Notes under the pieces: generated by a model
Told to the model about the DNA's origin: nothing
Databases searched by the model: none
The model's input: the letters and a program-made list of their open reading frames with translations, nothing else
NCBI RefSeq assembly: GCF_036417845.1
Contig: NC_089980.1
Location: forward strand, 112,741,169-112,805,168
Direction: 5' to 3'
DNA: 64,000 nt
DNA from: Apteryx mantelli
Taxonomy: Eukaryota; Chordata; Aves; Apterygiformes; Apterygidae
Shown: one piece after another, positions 13,018 through 27,235 of the stretch
Layout of the letters: each line of letters opens with the position of its first letter
How positions within the stretch are numbered: position 1 is the stretch's first letter
Made by a program: the position numbers and the translations under genes

Positions 13018-16000
13018 CACACTCCTTCACCCCCCCCCCAAAAAAAGAAAAAAAAGAATGAGGAATGAATAACTATTCTGATTTTTTTTGAAAAGAATAT
13101 AAACAGAATATACAAGGCTGGAGATAAACTTTAAATCCTCAAAGACAACACAAAGTTTCTGAAATTAATCATGCTACTAATTTTCTCTACCGATCTGTGG
13201 TTTCATTACTGCCCTGTAAATAAACTCACTTCTATTTTTGTATGATGGACTACACAAATATAGAAGATAGATCAACTCAGATGAAAATATTTTGGTAAGC
13301 TCTTTCAGTTACAAGTCTTGAGTATTACCTGTAAAAGCCAACAGGCAAGTTTCTGAACTAAACAAAAATTATTCCAATATATGATATTACTTACTGTAAA
13401 ACAATTTAGGCACTGTTTTGATGCATTTGCAAATTACAAAATCTGTCTTAAATATAAAACATACCCTCCCAGCCTATTTATTCCAGATTATGAAATCACT
13501 ATTTGAGCAAAAATCCTCAGTAAGAAATGGGAACAGACACAAACCAAGAAGGGAAATTGCATTTCTGAGTTAAGCCTTTTCTTTGCATGTAGAGTGCATT
13601 TTCCTCCTCCCATTAATACTTTCACTATTCACTTTTCTACTTCACCTAGCTAGACAAAGGACAGAGAAGTTCAGTGCAACTCTGCAAAATGAGGATATTT
13701 ATCCTTTTAGTAAGTTAAATAAGGCATAGTTGCAAGGCATCTTGAAAACATTTCTCAGGTAAAACACAACTTAGAGCAGAAACTTTAACATCACATGTGA
13801 AGTCTACTGAAATACTGTTGTGAATAAACGAAGCTGGAAGAGGAAAAGCAAGGCACATTTAAGTATTTGACAGAAATCCTGGAGTAATTATTATAGTAGA
13901 GGAGATTATGTCAGTGCTTCTATTATGAACCATTATCAGCTGAAATGCAACATGTCCAGAAGGATATTAAAATATATAAAGAAGTCCTTCTGTCTTCTGA
14001 TGAGCTATGCAGCTTTTGCCATTATTGCTACTAGATTTTATTACAGACATTAACACATACATCTCTGCCAATAGCAGCAGCAGTAAGGTAGAATACTTTT
14101 CTTGCCACTGCTGGAAAACCAACTCAAATCCTACTTAAATATCCAGGATTCTTCTAATGCTGTGCACAGATGAATGCTCAGCATTTACATGATGCCCCAG
14201 ATGTTCTGGCATACAGACTGTGCAGCACTGCTCATAATAAAGCTATAAACCAAGCATAAGACCTATGACATATGACAATACAAATATACTGGCAGCAAAA
14301 AAGTCATGCCAGCAGAAGTGGATAACAATCAAGCTTGGCAGTCGTGTGCTTTTTTCCATGTAAGATGCCTCTTCAGATGTTTATTGTTCTAGTTTGCACA
14401 AGAATTTGATTACAGCTAACAACCTAGCAAGCCACATAAAGGTGATTTAGAAGGTAAGTTTGACACTAGGGAATTCTGTACTGTCTGAATGAGAAAATTA
14501 CTTTAAAAAACCCTTTTGTTTAGTGCTCATCTATTTTTGTTAAAGATTTTACAACAGTGACATCTCTCAAACTCCTTTCTCCTCTTTCCATCTTCTGATA
14601 GCTGGGAGGAAGGTGGAGAAGACAACTTTCGTTTTAAACACAATATAACCTTTTATATAGCACATTTTGCAGCATTTTATATCAAATTTCAAGAACTGGT
14701 AATATTCTTTTGCTTACCCAAAGGTTACATTGTCAGCATCCTTTATCCACTCTGAATAGCCAACAAAATTTCCAATATCTAGTCAATATCATGAGAGCAA
14801 TAGCTGGGGGATCCTGGGCTGCAACAGGGCTAACAGACCAGCCTACTCAAACAGAGGACTGTACCTCAAAGCCAGAAGTGTTTTTGCAAGAGCCTTGCTA
14901 AAGTTTCAAACACGAGAGATTTGCCATATTCCTGAGGGAGAGCTTACAGTGTTACAGAGCATTTCAGGGAGCAACTGCTGCGTATAGTTGTATTTTCCAG
15001 CTATGAGGGCAACATGGAGCACTCAACTGCTTTAGGAGGGCTGAAGTTGGCACACTGTGTGTACCCCAGCAAAAGTGAACTGAGCAGTCCTGATCTAGAC
15101 AGTCAAGACCAAGTATACACAGTATCGGCCAAATACTTTCATTTACCAGGGACTGGTAATTTATTATTAAGCAGTTGATTAATTTCTGCCAAATTTATAC
15201 CCACTAAGCCCATGCCAGACTCAAGGTCTATGAATCCATGCAGCATTATCCCTCAGACAACCAGAGAGCAAGCAGATCTCATCCATCCAACTCAATACAC
15301 AATAGAATTTTCCCCTGTCTCTTCCCACATATAAACTATACTATATATTGTACAGTACACCATATAACCACACTAGCAGTCCAGCCAGTCTATCAAATCA
15401 TTAAGCACTGCAGTGCTCAAGCAATTTAGGAGTCTAGAGGTTCTCTGTTTCCAAGGAGGTCCTCTCTTCCATCCAGTGCCTGGGAAGCCTGGTTTGAGCA
15501 GGCCAACATCTGCCTTTGGGAAAGCTCTCCCACCCTGCTATCCACTCCTCGGCCTTCCAACCTCAGCAGGGGGAAGGTCTCCACTTAGTCAAATACCTTG
15601 CAGTGAGGAATTTGTGCTGCAAATATTTGTCTTTGCAAAGGGCTCTTCAGCTGAGAAGCCCACTTGAGTGGGCGAGTAGGCTGTTGCCCAGGCTGCCTCG
15701 CAGCCATCCACATCAGATCTCTACCCCACCCAAAGCAGTTTAAGGGCAGCTCCCAGAGCTTCAGTTTCCTTTGCGGGGAGGGATGGAGGGAGGAGAGTCC
15801 CCTCCACCATTTCCATATTAAGGTCATGAAATAGACAGTGATTTGATAGGCTTGAAGTTTTGCTGCTAGGCCACAGGCTGAACTAATCAACCTCTTTCAG
15901 TAAAGTGTTACAGTTTCTGGGGCATAATGTGACACTGCTCCTGCCTGAAAAGTCTATTGAGATTAAGTGCTCTTGTACAGGTATAATATTTCCCTCTGCA

Positions 16001-16411
16001 AGCTCTGAGGCTGAGGATATACAAAATACAAAAGATATCCTAGCTCTAAGAAGAGCCATCTTCACAGCTTTAAGGCAAGGCCACAAACAGATTCAGGTTT
16101 GTTTTTTTTCAGTCAAATCACTTACTGTAAAATGAACAAGAAATCGAAGCAAGGTAAGCATATCTATTCCTCTGCCCTACTGTTTTTGTATACTTCCCCT
16201 TTACAAGGGAGGATAAGGGCAGGAAAAAAATGCTCACAAAACTGCATTTCATGGATATATAGACATTAGCAATTTACTTAAAAGAAAATTGAGCTAAGAC
16301 TTAAGAACAAGGTGTTTTTTGACCAGTTGATATGTGGTAGATCAACACCGTCATTCGCAGCTGCAGAAAGAACCAGCAACCTGGGGTCATGAATTGTAAA
16401 TTGTAAACATT

Positions 16412-16426
16412 GGGGGGGGGGGGGGG
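16412..16426. repeat. G15 homopolymer
   Basis: Fifteen consecutive G in LRRC1 intron 2. Confidence 0.9.
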
Positions 16427-16629
16427 ATCAGAGATTAGATCTCAAGGAAACAATAGTTCCAGGTGAATTAAGCGGAACAGCCTGGTTAGGCAAGTCATTC
16501 AGATCTCCTACCTTTTTTACTTTAAGTGCTAATGAAGAGTTAAACAAGGCTAAAAGGCATTTTTATAAGGATTTCTGTCTTGGACCTCAAGGCTAGCAGG
16601 AATGAAGTGCTTTTAGTTTGAGAAGCAAG

Positions 16630-16656
16630 AAAAAAAAAATATATATATATATAAAA
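16630..16656. repeat. A-run and (TA)n microsatellite
   Basis: An A10 run leads directly into seven or so TA units and then four or five A. Confidence 0.85.
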
Positions 16657-19556
16657 ACTAGTGTTCTACCTAAGAAGCTGTGGGTGACAGATATTTTATA
16701 AGTGCTGTAACAGCAAAAGTTACAGATTTATTGGGTTAATACTTTAATAACTTCAGGGTCAGCTTGTCCAATCTTCTTGAAAAAAAAGTCCCAAGCAACT
16801 CTGTGGACACAAGAACTAACAAAACCCGTTTACTCTAACAGATTGGCATCTCATGAGCTGTAGTCTATATTTTCCTGAAACTAGAGCATTTATGTTATGT
16901 CACTGCCATATGGAATGCCTGATGTTTAACACTTGAGCTGATACTTCAAGTGGGCCAATGATTTCTGTCTCCAACTTGTCCCACTGCTTTCAAAAACAAA
17001 ACAAAACAAACACCCTTGAAAGAATGCAAATATTTTTGAAAAAAAACCCAGCCTTCTCTGGAATTTGGATGAAATCAGCCATTGGGATCAAAGTTACTAG
17101 ATACATAAGCATAGTTTCTTTAGAAAAAGAAGTAAAACCTAGCAGAATACTCTGATGGAAAACTCTGTTAGAAAAATCCACTTTTCTGTAATCCATTTAA
17201 GAATAACACCTTTTAAACTTCTCTAATTAGATTATTCCATCAGGAGACTTCACTTATCTCCTCCTCCCCAATCACAGCCAGTGCTTGCTTTTTCTTTCTT
17301 TCCTTCCCCGATTAGCCTTGCTCACTGGTTAGGTGGAGTCTTTTGTCTCTCATCTTACTTCTGCTGCTACAGGTAAAACTGACCTCCTTAACCCTGCAAA
17401 GATCAAATACATTTGAATTTCAGCGACAGTTTCACAAACTAATCTTTACATCATTTCTTTAAAGTGAGCAAGAATTTTTGGAAGACAGTGGGATTCAGCA
17501 GTGCTCCAGAATCTAAAAGCAACTGCAATGCATATTTCATATTTCCCTGATACCTCAATCTGTATACTGATCCCAAAACTTCATGTTAACAACATGAAGG
17601 TGGTACTGCCTTTAAGCACAGGACTTAAATTAACCTCAAGGGAGGGACAAGAGACAATATAAAGAAAATACATATCACTGTAGAAACCAGAAGTGTCAAA
17701 AAAAAGTGCCAACAAGCAACCACTTGAAAAAAATGAAAAGTGGAAAAGTGAAAAATTCTATTCTCTGCTAGTCTGCAACAAGAGAGCTTTGCTTTCATTA
17801 GGCCAAAACAAAACAAAAAAAAATATTCCTGTTCCGATTTATCTAAATTCACCAAGAGTTACCACTGGAGGTAATACCTTCACAGCTACCTCGTGCTAGC
17901 AGTCACTAGCCTGATCTGGGCTCAAACATAACATCATTTGTAGTAGTGCTCTACCATCATATAAACAACAGTAGTCTCTGGTGGGATATCCCTTCATTTT
18001 GAGACATTCATGAAAATAGGCTACTGCGAGTGCATCCACAGAATGCTTTCTTGTATCAAATATGCAGTGACTACGGCAGGAACAGGAGAGTAATACTTTT
18101 GCAAGTAAGAGCTCATCTAGACATAAAGCAATTCTGAATGCAAACAAACATCATCCAGCAGTTAAATATTTTAACTAGAAGTTCAGTTTGCAAACCATAT
18201 TGCTTCTCAGCACATCTTGCTGGCTTCTGTCTCTTGCTCAGTGGACAAGAAAGAAAAAAAGTGTCAATTCACACATATTTCTCAGAATTATTGGTCTTAC
18301 TCTTTAGCACCAGACCTGTACAAGAAAATGTGTCAGGGCAGTTGGTGCTATGCTGAGAGGAAGAGGATTTCATGAAGGATATCTCCATTCAGATGCTGCG
18401 GAAGTGCAGCAGAAATGGATAGAGAAATTTGAGGTTAGCTCCCAGGGCAAGAGGGAGCAGCTGTTAGATAAGAGAGAATAGCCCAAGTGGAACTGCAGGA
18501 TAGGATTAGGTTTACAATGCTTCTGCCTAATGAGCTTACATCCTCACTGTAAAATAGCTGGGTCACCAGCCCAGGCTGAATTGAAATAAGAGTTCGACCT
18601 TTCCTCTCAGTCAGCATTTCCAGTTTGACAACACCACATATCCAGCTTTTGGTGGGGGAGAGGCAGAGGGGGATACATACCTACTTTGTGGGCAGAATGG
18701 CAGTAATTCTAGAGTAAGGATGACAAGTATGTCTTTGATGGCAGATAGCTGGATTAAACAGGAAACTGGTGTGCATGCACCAATATGAACAAGCATGCTG
18801 AAACCCTGTAGTGTGAAGCAAAGATTATAAACCACTCTTCTATTCCATTAGCTTACTTTCTATAATGGCAGAAAGAACACACTAATACATCACCTCCTAT
18901 GTGTTCTCTAAATCATTCCAAGGAAGCTTTAAAATGCTGCTTTGAATAAAATGTACACATCGTGCAATATGTAATGGATGTGGTATTCTGAGAATGACTA
19001 GGACCTGTAAACAGACTTTTAATTTGGTTGGAGAGCAACTGAAAAGAATAAATACTTCACATAAAAAGCAGTAATATCAAACTGCTTGGAACTAAGAGTA
19101 GAATAGTTAAATATTGTTGCTGTTGATTTCTGAAACTACCATAATAAAGGCTAACAAAACAAGACAAAAATTTCTAGTCTGCAAATATAATCCATTCTGC
19201 AAGCAAGGAAAAGGTAAAAAGTAAGGCTCAGAGAGCATTTAGGACACTGGCCTGCAGCTGCCAGAGATTGACCTCAGAGATTCTGGACACCGGTCAGAGT
19301 GTCAGCCTTTAGTAGCAGTCATCCTCTCCTAGAACTACAGTGTTACTACTCTTTGGATGCTTCTGTGGGACTATCTCTATTTTCAGGGTAACCCTGAAGC
19401 ACCATATTTATCTTTTCATTTTAAAAAAAAACTTCTTTAACTATTTTGACACAAATGATAGCATATTTTCCATAATTTATCAGTGTGTTCCAACAGAATT
19501 TTGGAAGGAGAATCCTGATGTCATGAGACTTGCATCTAAAACAACTAAATGTCAAT

Positions 19557-19616
19557 GCTGTCATAAACTCAGTTTAACTAGAAACTGCTGTCATAAACTC
19601 AGTTTAACCAGAAACT
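19557..19616. repeat. 30-bp tandem duplication
   Basis: The unit TGCTGTCATAAACTCAGTTT plus AACTAGAAAC occurs twice head to tail with one substitution (ACTAG versus ACCAG). It lies in LRRC1 intron 2. The near identity points to a recent slippage-type duplication. Confidence 0.9.
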
Positions 19617-20561
19617 ACAGAAATGAATAGTACCTAATCTATAATGTAGCCAGAATCTGTATCAGGTATCAAACTGCATGCCTTAAACCGGAACATTATT
19701 AATAACTGATATCAAAGAAAATACCATTCTGAGGTTTTGATATCGAGCATCACGCTGAGTCAAATATGGCTCAGCAAGGTCTGCCCACACACAGATTTCT
19801 TTAGTAGCTGCCACAGCAAACCTAGCACTCCTCCGTTCACGAAGTAAGGAGTCACAGCTCCGCCAAGGAAGAAGTCAGCAACAGAACCAACATAATCCAC
19901 CTACAAAGGTCATCAAAAGCCATTTCATTCTTGCATGACACACACACTTGCATCTTCTTTGCTGTTTTGAGACTCGTGATTCGGACACAAGAACAAACTG
20001 CAAGGTTACGGAGTGCTTCCACAGAGGGAAAGCTAACTTGAATCCCCATATTTGCTGCAAGCCATACAGCACATGTGGACACAAAGTGCAAAATCTGCTG
20101 GTATACAATAATTATAACCTCGATGCTATGGGCTTGCACACCCAATGCGTGGTAAGCATGTTTAGCAGGAACAAAAAGAGTAGCAGAAGAGAAGCCTACC
20201 AGGCTTTTAGCACAGAGAGACAGCACACAAGCAAGCATACACACAAGCAAGAAAGGCTCTTCTTCACACCAGCAGAAAGGTTAGAGCTCACCATCGAGCG
20301 AAGGGGACAGTGGGCCCATCCGAATGCAACTCCTGCATCTGGGAAGAGACCTGTCCTCAAGTTTAGTTCCTAATATCCAGCAGCCACTATTCAGTGTGAA
20401 AGCATACAAGGATTTTATTATGATGCTAACAGCTGGGTGAAGCAAGCTGCTGAACAATCTGTCAGAGGCTGGAAAAGGCACAGAACATTACAAACAAAAA
20501 ACCCCAAATCCACATCACGGAAGTTATTAAGAGAAAGTCTGTGTGGGTAGCAATTTCTTTC

Positions 20562-20567
<6 letters not shown>

Positions 20568-20592
<25 letters not shown>
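20568..20592. repeat. (AAAAG)n simple repeat
   Basis: An A-run passes into four AAAAG units, on the plus strand of intron 2. Confidence 0.8.
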
Positions 20593-20593
<1 letters not shown>

Positions 20594-22955
20594 TACAATT
20601 AAGTCAGTTAACAACTTCAGGGCATTTTAAGGCACATATGGTATCATAACAGAAACATAAATCCTCCAGACTCCACTGGCATAATACTTACCAAAGGCAA
20701 ACAAAAACCTTCTTCTTGGAGAAGAGTGGAACTAAAAAGGAATGCACTGAGTCTGCTAAAATGTACATAATCCCAAACATCAGCATGCATTAAATTAACT
20801 ACAGAAAGCTTATGCATTACCCCTCCTGTCTGGAAGAAGCTGCAGAACAAGAAAAGTCATTAACATTTTAATGAGTCTGGGATGGCAGGGCCCTAAGCTG
20901 GAAGAATTTAGCTTCCAGGGGATGTGCAGAAAAAGGGGAGTGGAGAAGGACAAAGTCACTCCAGGAAACCTCTGCAGGATGAACAGCACAGCTAGGAGCC
21001 TTTTAAAATTCCAAGGGTTTTCAAATAAGAGGCACAGACTTCTGGAGAGAAGGAAGCTTAAGTGCAGTGCCAGCCAAGGCTCAAGGAAACAAACTGCAGA
21101 AATTTGAGCACATCTTCCTTACTTCTTTTCTGAATCACAGGGTCCATAAAATTGAGAACCTGTCCCAGAAAATGCCTGAGTGCTGTGGGAAAACAAAGAG
21201 CACACAGGCATTTCTTATTCCGCCTGGAGCAGTCTCTCTCTTGCACCACGTAGAGCAAAGACTTGTGCTGAAACTCTGTACAAAGCACAGGACTATACTA
21301 GAGCCATACCCAAGCTATATACATTTGCTTCAGCAACCTGGTGTCCTTGCACAATTCACCAGTGATGTGAGAATCCTGGAAAGGATTTATTAAATTTGGG
21401 GAGTCTGTGGAAGCCAGCGGTAGTTTTAGACACACAGCAGCTGGGCAGCAGAATCCTGTATCTCAGAAGAAGATGCTAGAGGGAATGCTTTCAACAAGCT
21501 CCTGAGTCTCAGACACCCTTTGCTGGCAACCCAAAAGCTCACACATTCAGCGCTGAAATCCTATGAGCCTATTTTCATTTCCAGAAGGGGGAGTACAGTA
21601 AGATCTGTTATATCAGCTTTTTGAACCTAAGAGTAGGGGGCAGAGATAAACTGCACTGTCAAGTAACCTTTAAAGTGTTCAACACTGCTTTGTTGTTTTC
21701 TTAGCACAGCTTTTCTGCCCTCTGATACTCCCATTCTTGATTCACTCATTCAGCCTTTGCTCAAACAACAGGGTCATCCAGACTAGAAAAGCACTGGTAG
21801 GAATGCTTCTGATGAAATCCACATGAAGACACAGCCTTGCAGAGGAATAAACCCAGAAAAAGTTTAAGATCACATGGCTCCCTACGTTCCCCAAATCCTT
21901 CCCCTTCTGCATCAACAAGGCTCTCTTACCTTACCCCCCTCAAACTTCTCTTCCATACACACCCACAGTGAAAGGCAAGATCACAGAAACATTGAGTTTA
22001 TATCTGCTGAAAATTTTAAAGCTTTACTTAAAAGCATTTTCATAGTTCTATATTCAATTATTAACAAAAAACTACTTAAAAGATGAACTATGTTGCATCT
22101 TGTTAAAATATACCAACTTACCTTGGGTATTTTAAAATACTTGAAAATTTAGGAAAGCCACATTCTAGAGTTTCTCTGTTTACTTCTTTCTGAGAGCCCA
22201 CAAACCAGAGATACATCTAGTGCATAACACCGCATTGCACAGGCGTCCAGAGCTAGCTCTGAAGAGTCAGCGAAGATCCTGCCAGAGGGGATCCCACCTC
22301 CAGATGCAACACTTAACCACTGCACAAAATGTAGCTGGCCACCGCAGTCTGGAAGTATACCATGGATTCAGCCATGCAGTGTACAGACCATCTCGCAGGG
22401 TTTCAAAGATTATACATAGACCAAAGGATTAGACGGTAATGAGAAAGAAAGAATAATAGGGAAATGGAAGTACTTTCATCATTTAAAACCCCTTCCTCCT
22501 CCTGCTGTGATGAGATGTTAAAATATGAAGGGCTACTCCTGGACACATCACTAAATGAATTAATCTCTGGAGGAAAGAGAATGCCCAGAACTGAAAGCAA
22601 TTAGTGCACTAGAGCGGACAGCTAAAACAACAAAAAATACAGAACAATGATCTCTTATTTCCCAAGTTCAGATGTCACCATCACACTTTCCTATTCATGC
22701 AGTATGCTGCATTTTGAAGAGCTGGGCTGTTTTTCTGTGTCTGAAAGGAATACAAAGGGTTCCTAGTTTTTGCTAAGCCGTTTGTTAGTTAGAAAAACAA
22801 CAACTGATGAAGTGCAAACCACTGAACAGCAGAAATCTTTGGAAGGTTGAAAACCTGACATACTGGAAGCTGGATTCAAAATGCAGAGCTAAGAACCAAA
22901 ACTTGTAAATACCCAAAATTCCATGTGACAATTTTCCCCTGCAGCACTCCACATG

Positions 22956-23178
22956 GTGTGTTCTTTTGCTTTTAATTTGAAGAGCCAAATGAGTTGTAGA
23001 AAACCGTAACATGATTAAACAGAGGTAAGTAACATCAGTCATCTTCCATAACGGACCCCCTCTATCCCCTCACACAGTGTGGTTTTTTTGTTTTTAATTT
23101 GAAGAGTCACATCATACAATAACTGTGACATAATTAAACAGAGGAAAGCATTATCAGTCACCTTCTGCAATGAACCAC
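22956..23178. repeat. Diverged tandem duplication, about 121-bp period
   Basis: Two neighbouring blocks (22956-23055 and 23077-23178) share the ordered words TTTTAATTTGAAGAG, AACATGATTAAACAGAGG / GACATAATTAAACAGAGG, ATCAGTCATCTTC / ATCAGTCACCTTC, and a final GAACC / GGACC. The offset is constant at about 121 bp. Identity is moderate, so this is an older duplication. I recognise no element family in it. Confidence 0.8.
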
Positions 23179-24825
23179 AGAGAAGAGAAAATAACGCAAT
23201 AAAATGGGTGATTAACACTGACCCTTGGATCTAGAAAAGAAATCACTTCCTGAAACTTGTGTTAGTCCACAACATCACTTTAGAAAACACTTCCTTGTGC
23301 AGTAACTTCTAATGACACACATGCATCTACCCAAGCTTAAACATCCACACCATCTGTTCTTGTTACAGCTGAACTCTCACGCCAACCTTCAAGTCAGGCT
23401 GACAATAGTTCATACGGCTCTGATCCATCAGCTCTTTTGCAGCTAGTTATTCATTTGCAAAAAGAATTACTGAGCCAACGTAGTATTTCCTATTGTATAA
23501 GGTCTGTCACAGACAGCACCAATCTCAGCCAAACTCAGCAGCCAAAACACTGCATCAATTAATGCTCACGTATTGCTAAAGTGATTTAACTAATGTGTTT
23601 CTTCTGTCTCCCAGATTATTTCTTTTCAGTTTTCTTCTCTTACAAGGTTTTGTAAATGTGTATAAAGTTATATGGTTCACAGAAATTTTTCAACAACTGC
23701 CTAAAGACTCGTTACACTTCAGCAATTATACCATCAGATAAAGATGGCATTAAAAGCATTAGACAAATAAAGAAAAGATGAAAAATTCAGGTTGTTACAG
23801 GACAGTGAAGTGGCCACTGCATATTCTTCAGTGGCAAAGAGTCAACGAGAAGCTAAATCATAAAGAAAAAAGGCTTCCTGTTGAACTGTTTTGTCTCCCA
23901 ATATTCTGGTACATCCTTCATTTATTGACATGCATACACAGCCTTGCTCTCTCCACCCCCACCCCATCACACCTCAGAGAGCATTTTGTGCATATTCACT
24001 AAATATAAGGAAGCAAAAAACAGCTGACAGTTGCTCCACTTTGGTAATGCTGATTTGCTGTTTCTAGACCACTGGGTCATAAGGCTGCTTAAAGGTGAAC
24101 CACCAGCCTCTGAACATCTTTCAAAACTGCTAAGTTCACCAGGCCACAGAAAACAGGTAAGAACACAGGCATTTTCACTCCCTCACTGCTTGGAACAATA
24201 TAAGCAGTGGCAACTGAAGCACACATTACAACAGAATGACAAACCCATGTGGTTTCCAACAGTAATTTTTACAATGCAATTACTTCCAGCATTCTTTTCT
24301 GAACTGACCTCTGCAAGAGGCAAACAGAACAATTCTTCTAAAAGTACAACTAGGAATTACCAGCACTCTGCCTCTTGCTACTCATAGGTAAAGAGGAGGG
24401 AAGAGGGGAAGAACTGGACCCAAGCGCGGCCAACCAATAAACCCCTAGAATGGAAGAAGGCAAACCAAGCTCGACTTCTAACCCCTGGACTCCTTTTTGG
24501 ACAGAAAGGAGCCATCTCCCCTCAATCTTTTTTTTTCTTGACTTCTAGGCATTTAAGGGAGCTTGGGGGAAGAAATCAACATGTGACAATGATGTGGGAA
24601 CAAGAGAGAATTCAGGGAGAAAGATAAGGGGGCACATGGGAAAAACAGTACGTGGCAGCCAAAGCACACCACCCTTTTGCAACATGAGTAACGAACTAGC
24701 TGGTGAAGGCCAGACAGTTTGTTCCAGCTGCACGGTGGAGGAGGGAGCGATATGGAGGTATCACGGTCCGCCCCTGACCACAAAGGGTTGCATCCCAAAA
24801 AAATAATTGCTGCTCACAGACTAAC

Positions 24826-25247
24826 TGTTGACCTATAGTACCCCCAGCCTCATTATCCCTACTTACCATATTAAAAATCATGCCCTTTGCTGCATAACGA
24901 TATGTAAATAAGGGGGGCATACCCCACAACAACCGCGCAAATGGCAATCTAGCCAATGAAGTATGTCTGCCGCGCGTCCACATCCCACCTTCAGCAACTA
25001 TAAAACAGAGGACAGCTCACTAAAGTTTTTGGAAGGGAAGAAAATTGAACCGCCGACCTGTTCACTGGAGATTGCTGACGAGCGAGCCTCCTTCTCCCTC
25101 CCCCAAACAGGACGCCTCTTTGGTAAGACTTGCGCCTCCGACAAACGTCGGACGTTACCCGGGAAAATGTATTATTATTGAAAGTGCTTAATTGTTAGTT
25201 TGAGCTCATAGAAAGAAAATTTGTAGCAGCAAGTACATTTATCAACA
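24826..25247 (+). mobile_element. Candidate solo LTR of an endogenous retrovirus
   Basis: The 422-bp segment begins TGTTGA and ends TCAACA, a perfect 6-bp inverted terminal pair of the TG...CA kind expected for LTRs. Inside it, in the right order on the plus strand, are a CCAAT box (24953-24957), a TATAAAA box (24999-25005) and a splice donor-like GGTAAG (25121-25126). CpG density is higher than in the surrounding intron. No primer-binding site follows the right end and no polypurine tract abuts the left end, so it would be a solo LTR or a fragment. I do not see a clear target-site duplication or an AATAAA signal, which weakens the call. Alternatively, it could be an unrelated intronic promoter. 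It is antisense to LRRC1. Confidence 0.5.
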
Positions 25248-25708
25248 ACAATTCCAAACCTGTTGTATCTGTCGCTTTAATAGAATCTTATTCTTTTTAC
25301 TTTGCGAAACTGTCTCAGGGAAAGTCCTCAAACAGGGGGGCTCTGGCAGGCAAACGTAAATTACAAAGATAAGGAAGGGCCTTCCGTCCCTCCCTTTCAC
25401 GCGACAGACAAATACACATGTAGTGCAACGGATACACATATAAAAATAGGATTTAAAGTGTTCTTTATATCAGAAAATAAAGCAGTCTCTCAGTCAGAAC
25501 TAGCATCAAACAGTATTTTATTACTGTATTTCTGTCACTGACTCTCCTCCACTCTTTCCCTCCTCCCCATCTAGAACTACAAGCAAATCCATGCATAACA
25601 CAGAAAAGCATTCTGCAGGACACGTATAGCAACTTCAGAGACAGAAAGACCCTACTAACTCAGTTTTATAGGTCATGCCATACATACAGTATAGAATCAA
25701 ACATATTA

Positions 25709-25876
<168 letters not shown>

Positions 25877-27194
25877 TCAAGGATAAGCAACAACACAGTG
25901 TAAAAGTTCAACTGGAGGCTGCTTTCAAGATTTGGGCTAATTGAAGTTATTGCTTAGAATCAGTTATGCAGACCTCTTTCAGAACTGCATCAGAACAAAC
26001 AACATTTTGTTTTAATTTTTACCTGCAAACAGACTATTATCTGTATTTTACTTAAAATGAAAATTTATTTTTAAAAAGGCAATTTGCAAAGTTAGCTATT
26101 AAAGATCACAGCAGACACACTAGAGAAATCCAGAGTGCCTACTTCAAAATCATTAATAGGGTGAGGCTACCCAGCAGGGTAATTAAAAGCATCCTAATTA
26201 CACACCTGGGCTCATTAGGAAGTTAATGCAGAGAGAGACTTCAAAAGGATGATCCAGAAAAGCCATGCTGAGGGGCTGTCAAGGTTTTCTTTTTCATGGG
26301 CAGGTGCAGTAGCCAATTAGGTTATAGAGCCAGTTTCCCCTCAGGACTTCTCTTTTTTTGGTCTCATAAATCTCATGTTCCTGTCTGTAGGGTGGCCCAG
26401 TTTTGGAAGGACTAATGAAAGTTGTGGGACACACAATTTCATGTCTTCCCAGCTTGAAGAGGAACCAAACCCAGATGTGTCTCTATGGTCAGGTTCTCTA
26501 GCATCTTGAGTAGGTACAGCCACTGTTTCTGCAGTCTTTGTCCAAGAGAGACAAGAAAGCGACTGCATACCTCAGACGAGCAGAAAGGCGGCCCCAAAAA
26601 GGGTCTGCAGGTAGAAGATGGCAATTGCTCACTAGGCAGCAGTCAGGGCAGGGCATGCAATGCAGAGCAGCATGATCACTTCAGCCAGCTCCCCCAGCTA
26701 TGGATTCAGCATCTCACAGCCTCCAAGACAAAAGGGCCATCAGATAATACAGGCCAAGCATGCAAGCTGCATCTGAACTGCGAGGCAGCTGCAGAGGACT
26801 CAGGCACTGCAAGACGCGTCCACCCTGCACTACACTGGCAAACTAGAGGCAGTGCTACCGCAGCTCTCCTCTTCTTCACACAGGCACTGGCATGAAAGAG
26901 GCTGCAGATGGCAGGAATCTGTGTACAAGTCAGTGCTGTTATATACATGGCATCTTAACTTTAACTGACTGGACTCCTCAAATTTTGAGTTTTGCGCCTC
27001 TGGACTGCACAGGCATTTTTACACCACATTTAGAACCTGTGCATCTCATTAACTGGAGACACCTGGGCATGCATGAACCCCACTGGTTCTTCCTCAGAAA
27101 GCTTTCAGGGAAACAGGAAGGTGATAGAAAGTTTTGGATATCTGTTTAAGTTTGATTATCTGGAACCCTTTATTGGAATTTAGTACGTCCATCC

Positions 27195-27235
27195 TTTTTT
27201 TTTTCTTTTCTTTTTTTTTTTTCCCCCTCCCCAGG
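27195..27235. repeat. T-rich pyrimidine tract
   Basis: T10, C, T4, C, then T12, passing into a C-rich stretch ending CCCCAG. On the plus strand it looks like a splice acceptor, but no exon follows that I can support. Confidence 0.8.

Noticed and set aside
24388-24420. Purine-rich tract followed by TGGACC, considered as a polypurine tract and LTR start
   Set aside because: No matching CA end or second LTR copy could be placed; TGTTGA/TCAACA at 24826-25247 is the better boundary pair.
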